Below, one piece after another: positions 60,000 to 64,000 of a stretch of 64,000 nucleotides of DNA. Location of the stretch: contig JABTUA010000001.1 in NCBI GenBank assembly GCA_015075635.1, positions 992,001 to 1,056,000 of the forward strand, given 5' to 3'. Under the pieces are notes generated by a model. That model was not told where the DNA came from, searched no databases, and saw nothing but the letters and a program-made list of their open reading frames with translations. Position numbers and translations under genes: made by a program. The stretch comes from Polyangiaceae bacterium. Lineage in GTDB: Bacteria > Myxococcota_A > Polyangia > Polyangiales > Polyangiaceae. Each line of letters starts with the position of its first letter. Position 1 is the stretch's first letter.

Positions 60000-60743
60000 T
60001 CACTTGCGCGCCACGGCCACCAGGCGCTTCGCTTCGTTGTCGTACGGCGCGCCGGCGAGCGAGCCGTAGAGCTCGACCCGGGAGAAGCCGGACTCGAGCA
60101 GGAGGCGCGAGAGCTCGGCGCCGGAGTAGAGGCGGAGGCTCACCGGGTATTCGTAGCGACGCCCGTCGCGGTGCAGGATCCAGCGCGTGTCCACCCAGGC
60201 GAAACCGGGGCGAATGCTGCGCTCCTCGAGCAGCTCTGCGCCCTCGCCGTTCATCCACGAGCGCGGCTGGAAGATGCGCGCGATGATCTCCTTGCCGGCC
60301 ATCTCCAGCACTGCGCACCCGCCCGGCGCGAGCGATTCCGCCATGTTTCGGGCCACGGCGCGCTCTTCGGCGTCGTCGGCGAAGAAGCCGAAGGTCGAGA
60401 ACAGGCTGGTCACCAGCTCGAAGCTCGCCGATCGTGCGAAGCGGCGCATGTCGCCGAGCACCCACTCGATCCGGAGCCCCTCCGCCGCGGCCGCAGCGCG
60501 CCCGCGCTCGAGATACAGCGCCGTGCGATCCACGCCTGTCACGACGTAGCCCCGCCGCCCGAGCTCCAGGCTCGCGCGACCCGGGCCGCAGCCCAGATCG
60601 AGCACGCGCGCGCCGGGGGCGACACCCGAGAGCGCGAGCACGCCGTCGATCTCCGCCGCGGTGCCGGCGTTGCGCGCGGGGTTGAAGAGCACGGGCTCCA
60701 CGGCAGCCCAGAATTCGTCGTCGTCGTGCCAGACCTGGCTCAT
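60000..60743 (-). CDS. SAM-dependent methyltransferase
   Basis: A 247-residue class I methyltransferase. Motif I VLDLGCGPGRASLEL, motif II-like VVTGVDRTALYLERG, and motif IV/VI LRIEWVLGDMRRFAR and ELVTSLFSTFGFF are clear. The C-terminal part (WVDTRWILHRDGRRYEYPVS, GAELSRLLLESGFSRVELYG) fits a small-molecule methyltransferase of the UbiE/DUF4942 kind; the substrate is not evident. It ends 3 bases from the convergent hydrolase gene. Confidence 0.9.
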   Translation of the reverse strand: MSQVWHDDDEFWAAVEPVLFNPARNAGTAAEIDGVLALSGVAPGARVLDLGCGPGRASLELGRRGYVVTGVDRTALYLERGRAAAAAEGLRIEWVLGDMRRFARSASFELVTSLFSTFGFFADDAEERAVARNMAESLAPGGCAVLEMAGKEIIARIFQPRSWMNGEGAELLEERSIRPGFAWVDTRWILHRDGRRYEYPVSLRLYSGAELSRLLLESGFSRVELYGSLAGAPYDNEAKRLVAVARK

Positions 60744-60756
60744 GCCGGCGAAGATA

Positions 60757-62451
60757 TCAGAACACCTCGACCAGCGACGGCGCCGCTTCCGAGCGGCCGG
60801 CGTCGGGGATCAGGCGCGCCAGCCACTCCAGCTTCGGCGCGATGCGGTACTCGATGTTGCGCTGCGGCGCGCGGCTCATCACCGGCTCCCAGCTCTGCAC
60901 CCGCGGGCGACCGGCGTTGCCGGCGAGCAGCATCGGCACGCCCGTGATGGGGTCGGCCTCGTAGACGAAGAAGGCGTGGTAGTGCGGGACGTTGTAGTGA
61001 TCCCACGGCGCGTAGCCGCGGATGATCACGATGGTGCCGGGCGCGTAGCGGTCGGCTTCTTTGGCCAGGTGCCGGTAGAACTCCCGCTTGAATACGTAGG
61101 GGAGTCGCTTCGGGGTGGGCAAGAGCTCGTGCTCGAACTCCTCCGGGTGGGTCTTGGTGTAGTTGATGAACGCGGTGACCTGCCGTCGGCTCTGGCCGAT
61201 CAGGCCGTCGAAGTCGAGCCCGCCTTGATCGCGGCCCGGTGGCTCGCCGCGCCCTCGCCACCAGGTCCCGCTGGCGCGCTCCAGGGTCTCGGTCACGAAG
61301 TCGATGCACACCTGCGGCGGAGCCACCTGTCCGTCCGGGCGAAATACCGGGTAAAGATCGCCCTGGAACGCGAAGTGGGCCTCGCCCTTCTGGTACGCGC
61401 GGAGCCAGTGGTGCTTCAGGTGTCCGTCCTGCTGCCCCCACTCCGTCTTGGGCTCGTCGAACGGCAGCTCTTCCTCCACGGCGCGCAGCATCGCGGTGCG
61501 CAGCGCGGCGAGCACGCGCGCGCGGGTCTCGGCTCGGGCGCGGGCATCGGCGATGGCCGCGCGCTCGGCGGGCTCGACGATCTCGCAGCGTCGCTTCAAG
61601 CGCGGGCCGTCCGCCGCCAGTACCGTTCGCACCCACTTGCCCTCGTAGCGCAGGCTGGTCAAGTGCCCCTCGCTCGTCAGCCGCTCGACGCGCAGCCGTT
61701 CGAAGCCGAGCTCGTGCGCGAGGGAGCGCGTGTCGAGGTGGAGCGGGGCACGCGCGGGCTCGCCGGCGAGGCTGACCCTGTCGAAGAGCAAGAGTCGCGC
61801 GGCCTTCCCCCGGTCGGGACCGTCGGAGTACACGTACCCGCGCTGGGCGTCGCGCGCGACGGAGAGGCGCACGCTGCCGCGCTCGATGACGAGCGCTGGC
61901 TCGTCGAACAGGTGCTCGAGCCGCACCGAGTCCCAGAGCGACCAGGCGAGATCCGGCGAGTCCGCGTACAGGTAGCCGTCGCGCAAGAGCACCTCGCGCC
62001 CCACCTTCGGCGCGAAGCGGAAGCGATCGCGGATCAGCCGCAGCGTGTCCCAGGGGAAGCGCGACTCGCCGAGGGCCTTGCGATAGCCGCGCACGATCGG
62101 GCTGGGTGTGCGCTGCCACTCCGGCGGACGCACGAACAGCACGGGCTCGCCTTTGGCGCGCGCCAGCGTCTCGGCGCGCTGCTTCTCGAGCTTTGGGGTC
62201 CCTGGCAGGGCCGGGAGCTTCGAGAGGCGCGCCCATTCGGCCCGGCACGCGGCGCCGTCGTCGTGCGCGGCTGCGGGCGCCGGCGCCGGCGCCGCTTTTG
62301 GCCGAGTCACCCGTAGCGACGCGGCTAGCGCCCTCGCGGGCGAGGTGAGCCCGGTCGAGAGCGACGGCCGGGGCGCGTCGTCCACCCCGTGGCATCCGGC
62401 TAGGGCCACGCACGCGGCGGCGGCGGCGAAGCGTAACAACACGAAGGTCAT
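60757..62451 (-). CDS. Lipoprotein with conserved C-terminal domain of unknown function
   Basis: A 564-residue protein from the ATG at 62451 (MTFVLLRFAAAAACVALAGC, Cys20). The open frame further upstream is antisense to the extensin-like gene and is not coding. After an Ala/Pro linker, residues ~100-330 are mixed (FPWDTLRLIRDRFRFAPKVG, LLLFDRVSLAGEPARAPLHL). The C-terminal part (~residues 360-564) is the more conserved-looking domain: VCIDFVTETLERASGTWWRG, INYTKTHPEEFEHELLPTPK, PGTIVIIRGYAPWDHYNVPH, YHAFFVYEADPITGVPMLLA. The Cys-x-D-F and H-x-H-x-F-F elements recall a CHAP/NlpC-like amidase, but I cannot confirm it. Confidence 0.82.
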   Translation of the reverse strand: MTFVLLRFAAAAACVALAGCHGVDDAPRPSLSTGLTSPARALAASLRVTRPKAAPAPAPAAAHDDGAACRAEWARLSKLPALPGTPKLEKQRAETLARAKGEPVLFVRPPEWQRTPSPIVRGYRKALGESRFPWDTLRLIRDRFRFAPKVGREVLLRDGYLYADSPDLAWSLWDSVRLEHLFDEPALVIERGSVRLSVARDAQRGYVYSDGPDRGKAARLLLFDRVSLAGEPARAPLHLDTRSLAHELGFERLRVERLTSEGHLTSLRYEGKWVRTVLAADGPRLKRRCEIVEPAERAAIADARARAETRARVLAALRTAMLRAVEEELPFDEPKTEWGQQDGHLKHHWLRAYQKGEAHFAFQGDLYPVFRPDGQVAPPQVCIDFVTETLERASGTWWRGRGEPPGRDQGGLDFDGLIGQSRRQVTAFINYTKTHPEEFEHELLPTPKRLPYVFKREFYRHLAKEADRYAPGTIVIIRGYAPWDHYNVPHYHAFFVYEADPITGVPMLLAGNAGRPRVQSWEPVMSRAPQRNIEYRIAPKLEWLARLIPDAGRSEAAPSLVEVF

Positions 62452-62532
62452 CGTAATTTTCGCACACGGCCGCCGGGACGCCAGTTTTTGCCTCGAAATC
62501 GGCCACCATTCGCGAGACTCTGGCCGGCCCGC

Positions 62533-63240
62533 ATGCGCTCCCTCGCGTTTCTGGCCGTGCTCGCGTTGGCGACCCTGATCGCCCCGGCGAGCCTCCACGC
62601 CGGCAATCCGATGGTGGTGTTTCCTCCCCGCCCCGAGCGCCTGCGAGCGCTGCGCTACCACGCCGAGGCCTCCGAGCAGTGCCTGGCGGAGCTCGGGGTG
62701 CGCGGCGCGCCCTTCACCCGCGGGCCGAAGGTGCCGACCATCGACACGCCGGTGCGTCTGACGGGACCGCTGCGCGGCGTGGTCTTCGAGATGCACCATC
62801 CCACGGTCGCTCACCCCAAGGACGGGCCGCTGATGGACTGTCGGCTCCTGCTCGCGCTCGACGACCTGGCGCTGGTCGTGGCCGATCGCGGCGTCGCGCG
62901 CGTCCGCTTCAACAGCGTCCACCGCGGACGTTGGGTACAGCGCCGCGGCTGGCGCCACGCCGCCGGGGTGGCCATCGACGTCGTCGAGATCGTGCGGAAG
63001 GACGGCGAGGTGCTGAACGTGCTTCGGGACTTCGAGGGGCACGGCATCGGCTCCCGCACCTGCGGCGAAGGGGCGCCGGAGCCCCAGAAGCCGAAGGCAC
63101 TGGCGCTGCGCGAGCTGGTCTGCGCCATCGACGAGCTCGGCAGCTTCAACCTGATCTTGACCCCGCACTACGATCGCCGGCACAAAGACCACCTCCACCT
63201 CGAGGTCCGGCGGGGCATCGACTGGTTTTTGACGCAGTGA
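62533..63240 (+). CDS. Secreted extensin-like/M15-type peptidase
   Basis: A 235-residue protein from the ATG at 62533 with a signal peptide (MRSLAFLAVLALATLIAPAS, cleavage near LHA-GN). The core has the LAS metallopeptidase pattern: LNSVHRG-like lead, HAAGVAIDVVEIVRKDGE (His-x6-Asp) and HYDRRHKDHLHLEV (HxH). It is a different subfamily from the protein at 33351, lacking its Cys cluster and Gly linker. It probably acts on peptidoglycan in the periplasm. Divergent from the lipoprotein at 60757, 81 bases away; 49 bases upstream of the yebC-type gene. Confidence 0.85.
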   Translation: MRSLAFLAVLALATLIAPASLHAGNPMVVFPPRPERLRALRYHAEASEQCLAELGVRGAPFTRGPKVPTIDTPVRLTGPLRGVVFEMHHPTVAHPKDGPLMDCRLLLALDDLALVVADRGVARVRFNSVHRGRWVQRRGWRHAAGVAIDVVEIVRKDGEVLNVLRDFEGHGIGSRTCGEGAPEPQKPKALALRELVCAIDELGSFNLILTPHYDRRHKDHLHLEVRRGIDWFLTQ

Positions 63241-63289
63241 AGCCGGGCCAAGCTGTGGTAGGTAGGCGCCCCCGACGGAGAAGCATCGA

Positions 63290-64000
63290 ATGAGCGGTCA
63301 TTCCAAATGGGCCACGATCAAGCGCAAGAAGGGCGCGCTGGACGCCGCGCGCGGCCGGCTGTTCACCAAGCTCATCCGCGAGATCGTGACCGCGGCGCGC
63401 ATCGGCGGCGGCGACGTCAACGCGAACGCACGCCTGCGCAAGGCGGTCAACGACGCCAAGGGACAGGCCATGCCGGCCGACACCATCAAGCGGGCCATCG
63501 GGCGCGGCACCGGCGAGATCGAGGGCGCTGCCTACGAAGAGGTGCTGTACGAGGGCACCGGCCCGGCCGGCACGCTGTTCCTGGTCGAAGGCATGACCGA
63601 CAACCGCAACCGCACCGTGGCGGAGCTGCGAAAGATCTTCGAGCGCAACAACGGCCTGCTCGGCAGCTCGGGGACGGCAGGTTGGGCGTTCGATCGCCTG
63701 GGCACCATCTCGCTCGACAAGGAGCAGGTCAGCGAAGACAAGCTGATGGAGGCGGCGGTCGAGGCGGGAGCCGACGACTACCGCGACGAAGGCGACCTCT
63801 GGGTGGTCTACACCCCGAAGGAGCAGCTGTACGAGGTCGTGGCAGCGCTCGAGAAGGCCGGTCTGCCCTTGGGCGAGAGCAAGATCGCCTACGTCCCGAA
63901 GAACAAGAAAGAGGTCGCCGGGCGGGACGCCGAGGTTTGTCTGAACCTGGTGGACGCGCTCGACGAGCACGACGACGTGCAGAGCGTGTTCTCGGACTTC
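63290..64000 (+). CDS. yebC: YebC/PmpR-family regulatory protein (3' partial)
   Basis: The frame runs off the window after 237 residues. The ATG at 63290 gives MSGHSKWATIKRKKGALDAA, the hallmark YebC start. Further landmarks: KLIREIVTAARIGGGDVNAN, MPADTIKRAIGRGTGEIEGA, YEGTGPAGTLFLVEGMTDN, RNRTVAELRKIFERNNGLLG and WAFDRLGTISL. YebC proteins act as transcription regulators or, in other work, as factors that ease ribosome stalling at proline runs. The full length is usually ~240-250 residues, so only a few are missing. Confidence 0.96.
   Translation, partial: MSGHSKWATIKRKKGALDAARGRLFTKLIREIVTAARIGGGDVNANARLRKAVNDAKGQAMPADTIKRAIGRGTGEIEGAAYEEVLYEGTGPAGTLFLVEGMTDNRNRTVAELRKIFERNNGLLGSSGTAGWAFDRLGTISLDKEQVSEDKLMEAAVEAGADDYRDEGDLWVVYTPKEQLYEVVAALEKAGLPLGESKIAYVPKNKKEVAGRDAEVCLNLVDALDEHDDVQSVFSDF

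Noticed and set aside
1..64000. NRPS/PKS or other classical secondary-metabolite cluster
   Set aside because: No carrier, adenylation, ketosynthase or terpene-synthase motif was seen; the only specialised-metabolite-like system is the DUF692 operon.

Overview
The window looks like a chromosomal segment of a large-genome myxobacterium (Myxococcota, most likely near Polyangiales/Sorangium). The reasons are very high GC, long GC-biased genes on both strands, five Hanks-type Ser/Thr kinases in 64 kb, many lipoproteins with Gly/Ser/Ala-rich linkers or Cys-rich repeats, several TPR proteins, and a phosphofructokinase gene joined to a kinase gene. The taxon is inferred from these traits; no marker gene settles it.

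Layout. 1-7.3 kb: a Cys-rich repeat protein (5' partial), small lipoproteins, an NlpC/P60-like secreted protein and a membrane kinase. 7.3-9.3 kb: a low-coding patch with gene fragments, a vapBC-like toxin-antitoxin pair with a twin operator, and a 5'-truncated DUF559 nuclease gene. 9.3-12.2 kb: glutaryl-CoA dehydrogenase and an L,D-transpeptidase. 12.2-18.9 kb: a compact minus-strand operon with a Cys-ended lipoprotein precursor, a DUF692 (MNIO) enzyme, a DUF2063/HvfC-like partner, a kinase fused to a formylglycine-enzyme-like domain, and a TPR protein. This looks like a RiPP metallophore/bufferin-type system with unusual additions and is the best candidate for an undescribed system. 19-25.7 kb: an outer-membrane protein with a coupled YceI-like lipoprotein, a kinase, a lipase-like lipoprotein and a Cys-rich lipoprotein. 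25.9-34.5 kb: a SNF2 helicase, a 258-bp inverted-repeat element, a 12-repeat Cys-rich lipoprotein, an Spy/CpxP-like protein and an extensin-like peptidase. 34.5-49.1 kb: threonine synthase, MsrA, a PEGA-domain protein, a 2,406-residue TPR protein and a lipoprotein pair. 49.2-52.9 kb: a histidine kinase/receiver protein, tRNA-Leu(GAG), and a 2.5-kb integrated element bounded by a 54-bp direct repeat of the tRNA 3' end. It carries an integrase and a DUF433/DUF5615 toxin-antitoxin pair. 53-58.3 kb: a DNRLRE lipoprotein, pfkA, a kinase and a Gly-rich lipoprotein in one run, then a divergent kinase. 58.3-64 kb: a ferritin-like protein, YkgJ-like protein, alpha/beta hydrolase, methyltransferase, unknown lipoprotein, a second extensin-like protein and a YebC-family regulator (3' partial).

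Themes: surface and periplasm functions dominate (lipoproteins, wall-acting enzymes, metal-binding Cys proteins). Kinases sit beside probable targets, most clearly pfkA followed by a kinase, and the MNIO operon carrying a kinase fusion. Mobile DNA is small-scale: a mini integrative element, a MITE-like element, one interspersed inverted repeat and two toxin-antitoxin modules.
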